DNA of 64,000 nucleotides. Origin: an uncultured Clostridia bacterium. Lineage in GTDB: Bacteria; Bacillota; Clostridia; Oscillospirales; CAG-272. Made by a program: the position numbers and the translations under genes. The stretch covers positions 44,273-108,272 of the forward strand of contig CAOKAC010000007.1 in NCBI GenBank assembly GCA_948466345.1. The letters are read 5' to 3'. The notes under the pieces were generated by a model that was given only the letters and a program-made list of their open reading frames with translations, was not told the DNA's origin and made no database searches. Below are positions 1-8,667 of this stretch, piece by piece (positions within the stretch are counted from its first letter, which is position 1; each line of letters begins with the position of its first letter).

Positions 1-347
1 AACACAACCGTTGCTGCTGCTGCACGAACTACTTTAAACGATGTCTTTACAGCGCGTCTGCCCGTTGCCCGTGGGAACGCAGAGGAAGATTTCCCGGCAG
101 CCCTGCTGATTTGACTCTGATGCATATCGGTCTTCTGACAAATTCTGGAATTGTTTGTTCTTTTTGAAGTCTGACGCATAGGCGCCAAAACCGGCGTTTG
201 CGCCTGTTGGGGTCTTGCCGCCGGCTGTCTATATATTCTGCCAGAAGGAACCGCCCTTTTTATCGTTTCATTTTTGCCAGTACTTGCTGCATTGCTCTTT
301 GACAAAAGTTCGGACATTGCGCTGTGCGCACTGTTTTTCTTTTTCAA
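1..347 (-). CDS. Partial envelope protein, N-terminus only (hypothetical)
   Basis: An open minus-strand frame runs off the left edge without a stop for at least 105 codons below an ATG at 317. The product is rich in Arg, Lys, Gln, Ser and Ala and looks disordered, then turns hydrophobic at the edge (VVRAAAATVV), as if a membrane segment begins. The start is uncertain: a TTG at 347 has a GGTGGTGA site just upstream, and a GTG at 356 and the ATG at 317 are alternatives. FtsQ, FtsW and FtsL in this window have similar basic tails before their membrane segments, so an envelope protein is likely. The family cannot be named from this fragment. Confidence 0.5.
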   Translation of the reverse strand, partial: MKKKNSAHSAMSELLSKSNAASTGKNETIKRAVPSGRIYRQPAARPQQAQTPVLAPMRQTSKRTNNSRICQKTDMHQSQISRAAGKSSSAFPRATGRRAVKTSFKVVRAAAATVV

Positions 348-709
348 ATCGCTCACCACCAAAATTTTTTCCCGCACCTGCGGGCGGCTTCTATATGAAA
401 TCACAAAAAACTTTCATATTTTTGGCCAATTTTCTAAAGAAATGTTTTCCTTTTTGTATATACAAGCAGCGCAAAATATTGTATAATATTTGTGAGATGA
501 TAGTCTATTTTCATTTTATATTTTTATCATAATATGTTGCTGTGCATGAACATACGCGTAAGAGTATAACACATTTGTCCCCAAATTGCAAGGGAAATTT
601 ATGGCAGGCATATGCGCCTCCGGTCGAATCCCACACTGCCGCCTGTCCAAATATAGTATTTAAACATTGTATTTATACATATAAACTATCGGAAAGGTCT
701 GGATTACAT
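348..709. other. AT-rich intergenic region between divergent genes
   Basis: No convincing gene is seen here. The stretch is AT-rich and holds TATAAT-like boxes on both strands, for example around 481-490, fitting divergent promoters. A small CCCGCA/TGCGGG hairpin lies at about 371-384. In-frame codons upstream of 710 are open, but no ribosome site precedes any of them. Confidence 0.4.
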
Positions 710-1516
710 ATGATTTCTTTACAACCTCTGCATGACAAAGAGGCGTTTATTATTGATATGGACGGAGTAATTTACCATGGTAACACGCTCCTTCCAGGCG
801 TACTTGATTTTATTGATTGGATGCGGCGGGAAAACAAAAAATTTCTCTTTCTTACCAACTCCAGCGAGCGCTCTCCCAGAGAACTGTCTACAAAGCTTCT
901 ACGTATGGGGCTGGATATTCCAGAAAATCAATTTTATACAAGTGCGCTTGCCACCGCTTCTTTTTTGAAAACACAGTGTCCCGGCGGCAGCGCCTATGTA
1001 ATTGGCGAGCCTGGCCTTGTCAACGCGCTTTATGAAGCGGGCTTCAGTATGAACGACTATAACCCTGACTATGTAGTATTTGGCGAAACACGATCTATTA
1101 ACTACGAAAAAATTGAACATGCGGTAAAGCTTGTCCAAAACGGCGCAAAACTTATTGGCACCAATTCCGATCTTACCGGTCCCACAAACGCCGGTCGCAT
1201 TATGCCTGCCTGCCGAGCGCTTATTTCTCCCATTACCCTTACCACAGGAGTTGAGGCATATTATATTGGTAAGCCTAACCCGCTGATTATGCGCCATGCT
1301 TTAAAGCACTTGAACGTACATAGAGAAAACGCCGCGATTATAGGCGACCGGATGGATACGGATATCGTAGCTGGTATCGAAAGTGAGCTGGATACCGTAT
1401 TGGTGCTCTCCGGCGTAACAGATTTGAAAACGATGAAGCTATTCCCCTACCGGCCTGCCTATATTATGACCGGTGTAGGCGATATACCTAAAGATGAAAT
1501 CGAACGCATCCGCTGA
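710..1516 (+). CDS. HAD-IIA (NagD-like) sugar/nucleotide phosphatase
   Basis: A cytoplasmic phosphatase of the HAD superfamily, subfamily IIA, 268 aa, the usual length for NagD/AraL-type enzymes. Visible motifs are the nucleophile DMDG (Asp16 and Asp18), LTNSS at about 48-52 (motif II), GKPNP (motif III lysine) and GDRMDTD (motif IV metal-binding aspartates). The family dephosphorylates small phosphorylated metabolites; the substrate cannot be read from sequence. The ATG at 710 is chosen because GGAAAGG lies at 691-697 and the protein then starts just before the first HAD motif. Upstream in-frame codons encode nothing HAD-like. A terminator follows the gene. Confidence 0.88.
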   Translation: MISLQPLHDKEAFIIDMDGVIYHGNTLLPGVLDFIDWMRRENKKFLFLTNSSERSPRELSTKLLRMGLDIPENQFYTSALATASFLKTQCPGGSAYVIGEPGLVNALYEAGFSMNDYNPDYVVFGETRSINYEKIEHAVKLVQNGAKLIGTNSDLTGPTNAGRIMPACRALISPITLTTGVEAYYIGKPNPLIMRHALKHLNVHRENAAIIGDRMDTDIVAGIESELDTVLVLSGVTDLKTMKLFPYRPAYIMTGVGDIPKDEIERIR

Positions 1517-1540
1517 TTTTTAATTGCTGTTTTCATATGT

Positions 1541-1574
1541 ACAATAAAGCACCGCTTCGCCGGTGCTTTATTGT
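1541..1574 (+). terminator. Intrinsic terminator after the HAD phosphatase
   Basis: A perfect 14-bp inverted repeat (1541-1554 with 1561-1574) around the loop CTTCGC, 24 nt after the stop codon. Only a short T-rich stretch follows, so efficiency is uncertain. Confidence 0.7.
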
Positions 1575-1725
1575 ATCTGTAACTCCCATAGATTAACATT
1601 TGTGCAAACCGTACATTAAAACCATTTTTTTCTTCAAAATGTCGTAAATGTTGCATTCATTCATACGGAGTTCATTTTATTTCTATATAATATATTTATA
1701 ATAAATGTAGAAAGGATTCTAATTC

Positions 1726-3090
1726 ATGAATACAAATCCTTATTCGGTCATCACACCGTACATCACAGAGCTTTCCGATAAGAGCTGCGCCGCCAACGGA
1801 ATCAAACCGGAAATGTATACAGAATACAATGTTAAGCGCGGACTCAGAGATCTTCAAGGCAAAGGTGTGCTTACTGGACTGACAGAAATATCCGAAGTAG
1901 TTTCCAGCAAAATGATCGATGGCGAAAGTGTCCCTGTTCCAGGTGAATTGTATTATAGAGGCATCAACGTCAAGGATTTTGTCGCAGGCTTTCAAAGCGA
2001 AAATCGCTTTGGATTTGAAGAATGTGTATATTTGTTACTGTTCGGAGCGCTGCCTACAAAAAAAGAGCTAAATCAGTTCAGCGCGCAGCTTGCTGCATAC
2101 CGCAGTCTTCCCACCAGCTTTGTACGAGATATTATTTTGAAAGCCCCCAGCCGGGATATGATGAATACCCTTGCACGCAGCGTGCTGACACTATACGCCT
2201 ACGATGACAACGCAGACGATATTTCCCTGCCCAACGTCCTGCGGCAGTGCCTGCAGTTGGTCGCTCTGTTTCCAATGCTGTCTGTATATGGATACCAGTC
2301 CTATTCCCACTATCACGATAAGCAAAGCCTCTTTATCCATGCGCCTAAAGAAGAATTATCCGCCGCGGAAAATCTTCTGCATATTTTGCGTCCGGATGGT
2401 GCCTTTACAGAAATTGAAGCACGCACGCTGGATCTGGCTATGGTGCTTCATGCAGAACACGGCGGCGGCAATAACTCCACTTTTACCACACATGTAGTAA
2501 CTTCTTCCGGTACGGATACATACTCCACGGTGGCGGCTTCCCTTGGTTCCCTGAAAGGACCGCGGCACGGCGGCGCTAATATCAAAGTGGTCCATATGTT
2601 TGACGATATGAAGAAGAATATTCCTGACAGAAGCGATGCTTCTATTCGAGATTACCTGTATAAAGTCCTGCGTAAAGAAGCCTTTGACAAAAGCGGCCTG
2701 ATTTATGGAATCGGACACGCTGTATATTCCCTGTCCGATCCTAGAGCCGATATTTTGAAAACCTTTGCAAAAAAGCTCTCCTTTGAAAAAGGAATGGAAG
2801 AAGATTACGATTTGTATAAGCGTGCGGCAATCAACGCTTCCGAATTAATTGCAGAAACCAGAAAAATCTATAAAGGTGTCAGCCCTAATGTAGACTTTTA
2901 CAGCGGCATGATTTATCGGATGCTGGGACTGCCGGAAGAACTTTATACACCGATCTTTGCTGTATCCCGAATCGCCGGCTGGAGCGCGCATCGCCTGGAA
3001 GAGCTGCAGAACGCCGGGAAAATTATCCGGCCTGCATACAAATGTGTGCGGGAACACCAGTCCTATATTCCTATAGCAGACCGCAAATAA
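1726..3090 (+). CDS. gltA: Citrate (or 2-methylcitrate) synthase
   Basis: Condenses acetyl-CoA with oxaloacetate to citrate, the entry step of the oxidative branch toward 2-oxoglutarate and glutamate; methylcitrate synthase activity is possible in the same fold. At 454 aa it matches the clostridial citrate synthase subgroup. Visible active-site segments are LHAEHGGGNN (about 241-250), GPRHGGAN (about 278-285) and GHAVY (about 330-334), which carry the catalytic histidines. The ATG at 1726 follows GAAAGGA, and TATAAT-like boxes lie at about 1685-1705. The next gene starts 19 nt after the stop, so the two are probably cotranscribed. Confidence 0.92.
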   Translation: MNTNPYSVITPYITELSDKSCAANGIKPEMYTEYNVKRGLRDLQGKGVLTGLTEISEVVSSKMIDGESVPVPGELYYRGINVKDFVAGFQSENRFGFEECVYLLLFGALPTKKELNQFSAQLAAYRSLPTSFVRDIILKAPSRDMMNTLARSVLTLYAYDDNADDISLPNVLRQCLQLVALFPMLSVYGYQSYSHYHDKQSLFIHAPKEELSAAENLLHILRPDGAFTEIEARTLDLAMVLHAEHGGGNNSTFTTHVVTSSGTDTYSTVAASLGSLKGPRHGGANIKVVHMFDDMKKNIPDRSDASIRDYLYKVLRKEAFDKSGLIYGIGHAVYSLSDPRADILKTFAKKLSFEKGMEEDYDLYKRAAINASELIAETRKIYKGVSPNVDFYSGMIYRMLGLPEELYTPIFAVSRIAGWSAHRLEELQNAGKIIRPAYKCVREHQSYIPIADRK

Positions 3091-3109
3091 AAAATGGAGC
3101 GTTGATTCA

Positions 3110-4003
3110 ATGAAGCAAACGCCTTTCCCTAGAACCCAGGTAGGCGGTATATCCGTCTCTCGATTTATCATCGGTTCTAACTGGATGGCCGGTTACAGTC
3201 ATCGCAGTGACGCAGCCGACCAAATGATAAAAGAACATCACTGTACACCGCATACAATGTATCCCATGTTCGACACCTTCATGGAGCATGGGATCGACAC
3301 AGTCATGGCCCCTTTCGGTATGCTTCCGCACATATATCAAGCTGTTATGGACACCAGCGAGCGTTGGGGCAAGGAGATGATCCTGGTAGACACTCCAGTA
3401 ATCAACGTAGACAATACAAAAGAAGGACGCCGAGAAGCAGAAGCAACTATTGGGGAATGTGCTCGTCGCGGTGCAAAAATTTGCCTCATTCACCATTACT
3501 CCGCGGAACAGCTTGTCGATAAAAATAAACGATGCATTCACCGACTAGATGATTATACAAAAATGATCCGAGACGCAGGTATGGAGCCAGGCCTGTCTGC
3601 ACATATGCCAGAGCTGGTCATTTACAGCGACGAAAACGGATATGACGTGGAAACCTATATCCAAATCTACAACTGTATGGGCTTTCTTATGCAGGTGGAA
3701 ATTGAATCGGTAAACGCTATTATTCAAAATGCAAAAAAACCTGTCATGGTGATCAAGGCTATGGCGGCCGGCAGAACCACCCCCTTTGTAGGACTAAACT
3801 TCGCATGGGCTACCATCCGTGATTGCGATATGATCACTGTTGGATGCTTTAATGAACGGGAAGCGGCAGAAGACATCGAAATTTCTCGAGCGGCTTTAGA
3901 GAGCCGGAGTGCCAATCTTGCAAAACGAAATAGTCCTGCAAAAAATCAGACAGTTTTAGCCGCAGGAGGGCGAAAGCCGTCAGATTCTGCAAAACAAGAA
4001 TAG
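3110..4003 (+). CDS. Uncharacterised TIM-barrel-like protein linked to citrate synthase
   Basis: A soluble protein of 297 aa that I cannot assign to a named family. It has alternating short hydrophobic strands and helices, a HMPELVIYSDENG segment in the middle and a KPVMVIKAMAAGRTTP segment near the end. This resembles the late strands of an (alpha/beta)8 barrel such as those of aldo/keto reductases or class-I aldolase-like proteins. No canonical AKR catalytic tetrad is obvious. There is no signal peptide or membrane segment. The last ~30 residues are polar and probably disordered. It starts 19 nt after citrate synthase, preceded by a GGAG, so an operon is likely. A metabolic role near citrate is only inferred from position. 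Confidence 0.6.
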   Translation: MKQTPFPRTQVGGISVSRFIIGSNWMAGYSHRSDAADQMIKEHHCTPHTMYPMFDTFMEHGIDTVMAPFGMLPHIYQAVMDTSERWGKEMILVDTPVINVDNTKEGRREAEATIGECARRGAKICLIHHYSAEQLVDKNKRCIHRLDDYTKMIRDAGMEPGLSAHMPELVIYSDENGYDVETYIQIYNCMGFLMQVEIESVNAIIQNAKKPVMVIKAMAAGRTTPFVGLNFAWATIRDCDMITVGCFNEREAAEDIEISRAALESRSANLAKRNSPAKNQTVLAAGGRKPSDSAKQE

Positions 4004-4088
4004 CAGCCCCCGATTTTCAGCATACTATATACTATTGACACAAAACTTGCTGGGTATATTTTCGCATAGCCTGGCACAGGAGGCAATG

Positions 4089-4733
4089 ATGGTTTTAAAT
4101 GAAAAAGGGACTACGGTAACATATCGATGTCCTGAATGTGGGACATGGGTAACCAGCTTGGTTGGTGTGTTTTCCCTTACTGCCGATATGCTGCGGCTGA
4201 AATGTCCCTGCGGGGGAAGCGAAATGACGCTGCTGAATGGAAAAGACAAAAAAGTGCGGCTGAATGTTCCCTGTTTTCTCTGCCCGCAACCCCACAGTTT
4301 TGCTTTATCCACGCAGCTTTTCTTTGACAAAGATTTGTTTGCACTACCCTGTGCTTACTCGGGGATTGATATTTGCTTTCTTGGCAAGGAACAGGCAGTA
4401 AACGAAGCGATCAAGCAATCAGACAAAGAACTGGAAGAGCTTCTTGGAGAAGCAGGGTATGCTGAATTTACCGCCGCTAGAGAAAAGTCGGATACAGAGA
4501 TTTTTTCAGATTTGCAAATTTTAGACATTATCCATTTTGTAGTGCGGGACTTGCAGGAAGCAGGCGAAATCTCCTGCAAATGCGAGGGAGGTACCAGCGA
4601 TTATACAGTAGAAGTTACGCATGACGGGGTACAGGTACAATGTAAGACATGTGGGGCCAGTACGATTATTCCGGTCACCAGTACTTTGTCCGCTAATGCA
4701 TTTCTACACTGTGAGCATTTAGACCTAGTATAA
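4089..4733 (+). CDS. CpXC domain protein (zinc-ribbon type)
   Basis: A cytoplasmic protein of 214 aa with a CPEC...CPC pattern near the N-terminus (YRCPECGTW, then KCPCGG) and a third CFLCPQPH pair. This fits the CpXC domain, a predicted metal-binding fold of unknown function found in Firmicutes. A second zinc-knuckle-like region lies near the C-terminus (CKCEGG and CKTCGAS), so two pairs of cysteine clusters flank a helical middle. The ATG at 4089 sits 5 nt after a strong AGGAGG at 4078-4083. The ATG at 4086 is too close to that site, and the TTG at 4035 has none. Confidence 0.75.
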   Translation: MVLNEKGTTVTYRCPECGTWVTSLVGVFSLTADMLRLKCPCGGSEMTLLNGKDKKVRLNVPCFLCPQPHSFALSTQLFFDKDLFALPCAYSGIDICFLGKEQAVNEAIKQSDKELEELLGEAGYAEFTAAREKSDTEIFSDLQILDIIHFVVRDLQEAGEISCKCEGGTSDYTVEVTHDGVQVQCKTCGASTIIPVTSTLSANAFLHCEHLDLV

Positions 4734-4741
4734 ATTTAAAT

Positions 4742-4783
4742 AGACAAATCCATCCGAACTCCCCTGTTCGGATGGATTTGTCT
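4742..4783. terminator. Strong 18-bp hairpin terminator
   Basis: A perfect 18-bp inverted repeat (4742-4759 with 4766-4783) with loop TCCCCT follows the CpXC gene. It lacks a clean T-tract but is strong enough to end transcription before yfcE, whose own ribosome site follows. Confidence 0.72.
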
Positions 4784-4807
4784 TGTAAATGATTATAGGA
4801 GATTATT

Positions 4808-5353
4808 ATGAAACTTATGATTGCATCCGACATACACGGTTCTGCATCGTGGTGCCGCAAAATGCTGGAATCCAGAGAAGCAGAAGGCGCTCCACGCCTT
4901 CTGCTTCTGGGAGATATTCTATATCATGGGCCGCGAAACGATCTTCCCGATCAGTATAATCCCAAGGAAGTCCTTGCTATGCTCAATCCTCTGCGTCAGT
5001 CTATCTTCTGTGTGCGCGGCAACTGCGACACAGAAGTAGACCAAATGGTACTGACTTTTCCCATATTAGCAGACTATGCCCTGTTGTATGCAGGGGACAA
5101 GCCTATCTATGCTACACATGGACATGTATATAATCCGGGTTCTCCTCCCCCGCTGGAGGAAGGCGCAGTACTTTTGAATGGCCATACCCATGTACCTGCC
5201 TATTCGTCCAAAGATACCTTCACATATATAAACCCAGGCTCTGTTTCCATTCCCAAAGAAAACAGTTGTCATTCCTACATCCTGTTAGAAGACAAGCGTC
5301 TTTTCTGGAAGGATCTTTCCACAGGAAAAATCTATATGGAAAAGTCCCTTTAA
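4808..5353 (+). CDS. yfcE: YfcE-type metallophosphodiesterase
   Basis: A cytoplasmic calcineurin-like phosphoesterase of 181 aa, close to the 184 aa of E. coli YfcE. The full set of metal-binding motifs is visible: SDIHG (about 8-12), GDILYHG (about 35-41), GNCD (about 72-75), THGH (about 100-103) and GHTHVP (about 122-127). The family hydrolyses phosphodiesters in a Mn2+-dependent way; the physiological substrate is not settled. The ATG at 4808 follows a TAGGAG. It converges with the DUF1048 gene with only 4 bp between stop codons and no terminator there. Confidence 0.92.
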   Translation: MKLMIASDIHGSASWCRKMLESREAEGAPRLLLLGDILYHGPRNDLPDQYNPKEVLAMLNPLRQSIFCVRGNCDTEVDQMVLTFPILADYALLYAGDKPIYATHGHVYNPGSPPPLEEGAVLLNGHTHVPAYSSKDTFTYINPGSVSIPKENSCHSYILLEDKRLFWKDLSTGKIYMEKSL

Positions 5354-5357
5354 TGCC

Positions 5358-5714
5358 TTATCTTCCTACTTTTTTCTGAATATCCCTGTTGAATGCCTCA
5401 CGTTGATTGTCCGTGTTGGTTTTTGCACTGCGCAGCAGGTCATCGCAAAAGGCGGCTACATCGTCGCCGGTAATCTGGAGCACAGTTTTACCTTCTGCTG
5501 CTCCCGCTTCAAACAAATCGATTAAATCATAATGGATTTGCATGATATCATAGCCAGCGCCGGAAGCAAACATCCACATACGCTCCTGAATTTTTTTATA
5601 CACATATTGATAGTCCTGCGGCAGCATCTGCACCCGAGCCATCTGCGCCTTATACTCCCGCTTCTCTTCCATAATCTTTTTTATATTCAAATAATTATCC
5701 CAAAACGCAGACAT
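5358..5714 (-). CDS. DUF1048 family protein (PadR partner)
   Basis: A small helical protein of 118 aa matching the DUF1048 family in length and in its features: an N-terminal coiled region with EEKREYKAQM, then a central YQYVYKKIQERMW segment. DUF1048 genes are typically found directly downstream of a PadR-type regulator, as here. The ATG follows the padR TAA without a gap, and the ribosome site AAAGGAG lies inside the end of padR, so translation is coupled. There are no membrane segments. The function is unknown; a role as accessory protein to the PadR regulator is an inference. Confidence 0.8.
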   Translation of the reverse strand: MSAFWDNYLNIKKIMEEKREYKAQMARVQMLPQDYQYVYKKIQERMWMFASGAGYDIMQIHYDLIDLFEAGAAEGKTVLQITGDDVAAFCDDLLRSAKTNTDNQREAFNRDIQKKVGR

Positions 5715-6038
5715 TTATCCATTCTCCTTTAATTGTGTGATTTTGGATGCAACGAACGTCCATTTTTCCCAAAAACAGCACAGCTGCTCTTTTCCTGCTT
5801 CATTTAGTGTGTAAAATTTCCGTGACGGTCCCTTATCTGATGCTTTTTTCTCTACATGAACCAAGCCATGTCCTTCCATACGGAGCAAAATTGTATACAC
5901 AGTTCCTTCAACCACATCAGCAAATCCAAGTGCATTGAGTCGGCGTGTAATTTCGTATCCATAGGTTTCTCCACGGCTGATTATTTCCATCACGCATCCC
6001 TCTAATACTCCCTTTAGCATCTCCGTCAAATTTTCCAA
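5715..6038 (-). CDS. PadR family transcriptional regulator
   Basis: A winged-helix repressor of about 107 aa. The N-terminal part carries the typical PadR signature (GVLEGCVMEII, then GYEITRRLN, then VVEGTVYTILLRME) followed by the basic wing and a short C-terminal dimerisation helix. The TTG at 6038 is preferred because AAAGGAG lies 7 nt before it. A GTG at 6056 would overlap that site. A near-perfect 23-bp dyad covers the -10 box of its own promoter, so the gene is very probably autorepressed. The ligand and other targets are unknown; the adjacent divergent UbiA cassette is a candidate target. Confidence 0.88.
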   Translation of the reverse strand: MENLTEMLKGVLEGCVMEIISRGETYGYEITRRLNALGFADVVEGTVYTILLRMEGHGLVHVEKKASDKGPSRKFYTLNEAGKEQLCCFWEKWTFVASKITQLKENG

Positions 6039-6081
6039 ATTATTTTCTCCTTTCACCGACTACTTTGCATTACTTAGTACT

Positions 6082-6115
6082 ACTATATTGTATTACAATG
6101 TAGTTATACTGTCAA
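6082..6115 (-). promoter_or_regulatory. padR promoter with overlapping PadR operator
   Basis: On the minus strand a -35 TTGACA (6110-6115) and a -10 TACAAT (6087-6092) are separated by exactly 17 nt. A 23-bp dyad, 6082-6104, centred at 6093 with 10 of 11 half-site positions paired, spans the -10 box and half of the spacer. This is the position of PadR-type operators, so binding would block RNA polymerase. Confidence 0.75.
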
Positions 6116-6255
6116 GAAAAATTTTTTTATATTTTCCCACTTTTCTGCTTTTTATGAACTTTTATTGAAAAAAAGCGCCTTTTCTGGTATACTGATTATA
6201 ATAAATGGAAATTTTCGGTCAAAAACAGAATGCAGTTTTCTAAGGAGACATTCGA

Positions 6256-7119
6256 ATGGTAAAATCATATATCAAACTCATGCGCGTGCATCACTACATT
6301 AAAAACCTGTTGATATTAGCCGCCTTAGCATGCAGCGGACAGTTTTTCATATGGACAAAACTGCGTGCAGGCCTTGCCGGATTTGCAGCTTTTTGCTTGA
6401 TATCCTCCGTGGTATATATTATCAATGATATTCAAGATAGGGAAAAAGATCGTGTGCATCCGCAAAAATGCAACCGTCCGATTGCCTCGGGAGCGGTTTC
6501 TGTCAAAGGTGCGGTTATTCTTGCAGCTGTACTGTTTGTAGTTGCGACTATTTGCAACTTTTGTGCCTTTCGTCCGCTCTCCAGTATACTGCTTCTCCTT
6601 TATTTTGTTCTAAATCTTGCTTACAGCTTCGGACTAAAAAATATCCCCATTATCGATATCAGTATTCTTGTAGCAGGTTTTTTAATTCGTGTTATTTATG
6701 GTGCACTTATTACAAATATCACTATATCCAAATGGCTTTATTTAACCGTAATCGCAGTCGCATTCTATTTTGCACTTGGGAAACGGCGCAACGAACTAGC
6801 CAAAACAAGCAATGGAGAAACACGCGCAGTGCTGAAAGCCTATCCCATCCAGTTTTTAGATAAAAATATGTATATGTGTCTGGCACTAGCCAATGTATTT
6901 TATGCACTTTGGAGCATGGATGCATCTACCATTGCCCTATATAAAAACGAATATTTGGTTTTCACTGTTCCAATTGTTTTGCTTATCACAATGAAATACA
7001 GTATGAATGTGGAAGGAGACTCCGACGGAGATCCTGTAAATGTTCTGCTACATGACAAAATCCTGATTGTTCTGTGTGTCGTTTATTTAGCAGCGATGTT
7101 TATGATCCTGTATCTATGA
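6256..7119 (+). CDS. UbiA family prenyltransferase, DPPR-synthase-like
   Basis: A polytopic membrane enzyme of 287 aa. The first UbiA motif NDIQDREKD (57-65) is followed by HPQKCNRPIASG (68-79), and the second active-site region includes Asp134 and Arg145 in IIDISILVAGFLIRV. The HPxKxxRPIASG pattern and length fit the decaprenyl-phosphate phosphoribosyltransferase group (Rv3806c-like), which joins PRPP to a polyprenyl phosphate. About eight membrane segments are visible. The next two genes, a GT-C enzyme and a HAD phosphatase, follow within 50 nt each, which supports a polyprenyl-phosphoryl sugar pathway. Other polyprenyl transfers, such as quinone-type chemistry, are less likely. Confidence 0.8.
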   Translation: MVKSYIKLMRVHHYIKNLLILAALACSGQFFIWTKLRAGLAGFAAFCLISSVVYIINDIQDREKDRVHPQKCNRPIASGAVSVKGAVILAAVLFVVATICNFCAFRPLSSILLLLYFVLNLAYSFGLKNIPIIDISILVAGFLIRVIYGALITNITISKWLYLTVIAVAFYFALGKRRNELAKTSNGETRAVLKAYPIQFLDKNMYMCLALANVFYALWSMDASTIALYKNEYLVFTVPIVLLITMKYSMNVEGDSDGDPVNVLLHDKILIVLCVVYLAAMFMILYL

Positions 7120-7166
7120 TGAAAATACAAAGCTGTACTTTATCAGTATATTGAAGAGGTATCCGG

Positions 7167-8630
7167 ATGAAAAAGCTAACATCTGCATTGCTCCTGATTT
7201 TTAGTTTATTATTTTTGCTGTACCCCGTATCCTATGGAATAAACAATTTGAAAGTTATTTTTATCTTTGTTTTTTGCTTATTACTGCTTGTTGCGGCATG
7301 TAATAAATGGAAACATAAAATACACTTTAAAATTGATCCCAAATACTACATTTGGATTGTTTTCATTCTTGCAGCCGCTACACGGCTTGCGGCAGTTTTT
7401 GTATTAGAGCCTTATATGACGCAGCTATCCGACTTTGAGAGAGCCTTTGAGGCATCTCAAACGATGGACTTTTCTGCGGATTACTATAAGGTATTTTATC
7501 ACTGGATTCTGCTTCCCTCCATCTTAAACGTAATTTATAAAGTATTTGGGGCATCCCAGTTGGTAGCCCTATGCTTTAATGCATTGGTACTGATTGCTTC
7601 CTCCATGCTTGTCTACAAAATCGGATGCTTGCTTTATAAAAATCGGAACTTAGGATTTTTAGGGGCGCTCGTGTATATTTTTTGGCCAGCAAATATTTTA
7701 TATACCCTGATTCTAACGCCTGAGCATATATGCGTTCTCATTTTGCTTACAGTAATGTATTTATTTTTACGAATCGAAAACAGCAATGCTGACCGGTACG
7801 GCTTAAAATCTGTAGTCGCCCACGTTGCAATAGGAATTCTACTGGCTCTTGGCGCCTTCTTTAAAAACTTTTCTCCCGTTTTCTTGATCGGTTTTCTTAT
7901 CTACTTTGTTATGGTATGTCTGCAAACCAAACCACCCAAACGCTATTATATAAACAAACTGATCACGATAGTCGTTATTATTCTTTCTTTTGCTGCTGCG
8001 CAAAACGTCACGTTTGCTGTTGTGGATCATTTGACAGATACCCATGTAGCAAGAAATATTACACCCTGTTATTTAAACGTAGGATTGCGAGACAGCGGAA
8101 CATACAGCGCAGAAAATTATAACATGTACTTCTCAGCTCTGGAAGAAAACAATTTTGACTACAAAGAAACCAATAAGCAGATTCTGGATAAATTATTCAC
8201 GCAGAAAGAAGCAAACTTGTCTCTGTCCTTCTTTGACAATAAAGCTAATATTGCCTTTGGTAAAAATTATGCCGGAATGGAAGACTATGCGAGAATGGAC
8301 TGGCTGAAAGATTCAGTTGATGCCGGAGAACACTATCGGCTAGGTACGTTCTTCGGAACCATTGTGCAAAGATGCAACAGTTATTATTTTCAAATCATTG
8401 TATTTCTAATGGCTATAGGTCTGATCGTAATGTATCAGAAGCGGGATTTAAAAATATTTTTGCTGTATCTAATTTTCTTTGGTTCCCTGCTTTTGCTTTT
8501 GCTGGTAGAAGCGCAGAATCGATACATGTATGCTATTCAGCCCATTATTTGTATTTTATCTGCTCTGGGACTCCAGTGGTTCTATAATAGATACAAACAA
8601 AATCCCACCAAAGTAGAGGTGGAATCATAA
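7167..8630 (+). CDS. GT-C fold membrane glycosyltransferase (PMT/ArnT-like)
   Basis: A membrane protein of 487 aa with 10-12 predicted segments. The first extracytoplasmic loop carries an acidic pair (QLSDFERAF, Asp89 and Glu91), the hallmark of GT-C enzymes that use polyprenyl-phosphate sugars. A long soluble loop at about 290-390 precedes the last membrane segments. It begins 47 nt after the UbiA gene in the same operon, so it is the likely user of the lipid-linked sugar made there. The acceptor (wall polymer, glycolipid or protein) cannot be read from sequence. GT39, GT83 and arabinosyltransferase-like assignments are all possible. Confidence 0.75.
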   Translation: MKKLTSALLLIFSLLFLLYPVSYGINNLKVIFIFVFCLLLLVAACNKWKHKIHFKIDPKYYIWIVFILAAATRLAAVFVLEPYMTQLSDFERAFEASQTMDFSADYYKVFYHWILLPSILNVIYKVFGASQLVALCFNALVLIASSMLVYKIGCLLYKNRNLGFLGALVYIFWPANILYTLILTPEHICVLILLTVMYLFLRIENSNADRYGLKSVVAHVAIGILLALGAFFKNFSPVFLIGFLIYFVMVCLQTKPPKRYYINKLITIVVIILSFAAAQNVTFAVVDHLTDTHVARNITPCYLNVGLRDSGTYSAENYNMYFSALEENNFDYKETNKQILDKLFTQKEANLSLSFFDNKANIAFGKNYAGMEDYARMDWLKDSVDAGEHYRLGTFFGTIVQRCNSYYFQIIVFLMAIGLIVMYQKRDLKIFLLYLIFFGSLLLLLLVEAQNRYMYAIQPIICILSALGLQWFYNRYKQNPTKVEVES

Positions 8631-8667
8631 AAGATGGTTCCCCGTAGATATTTGAAACGAGATTTTT

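Noticed and set aside
1..240. SRP, 6S or RNase P RNA at the window start
   Set aside because: No conserved core of these RNAs could be found; the minus strand has a long open frame instead.
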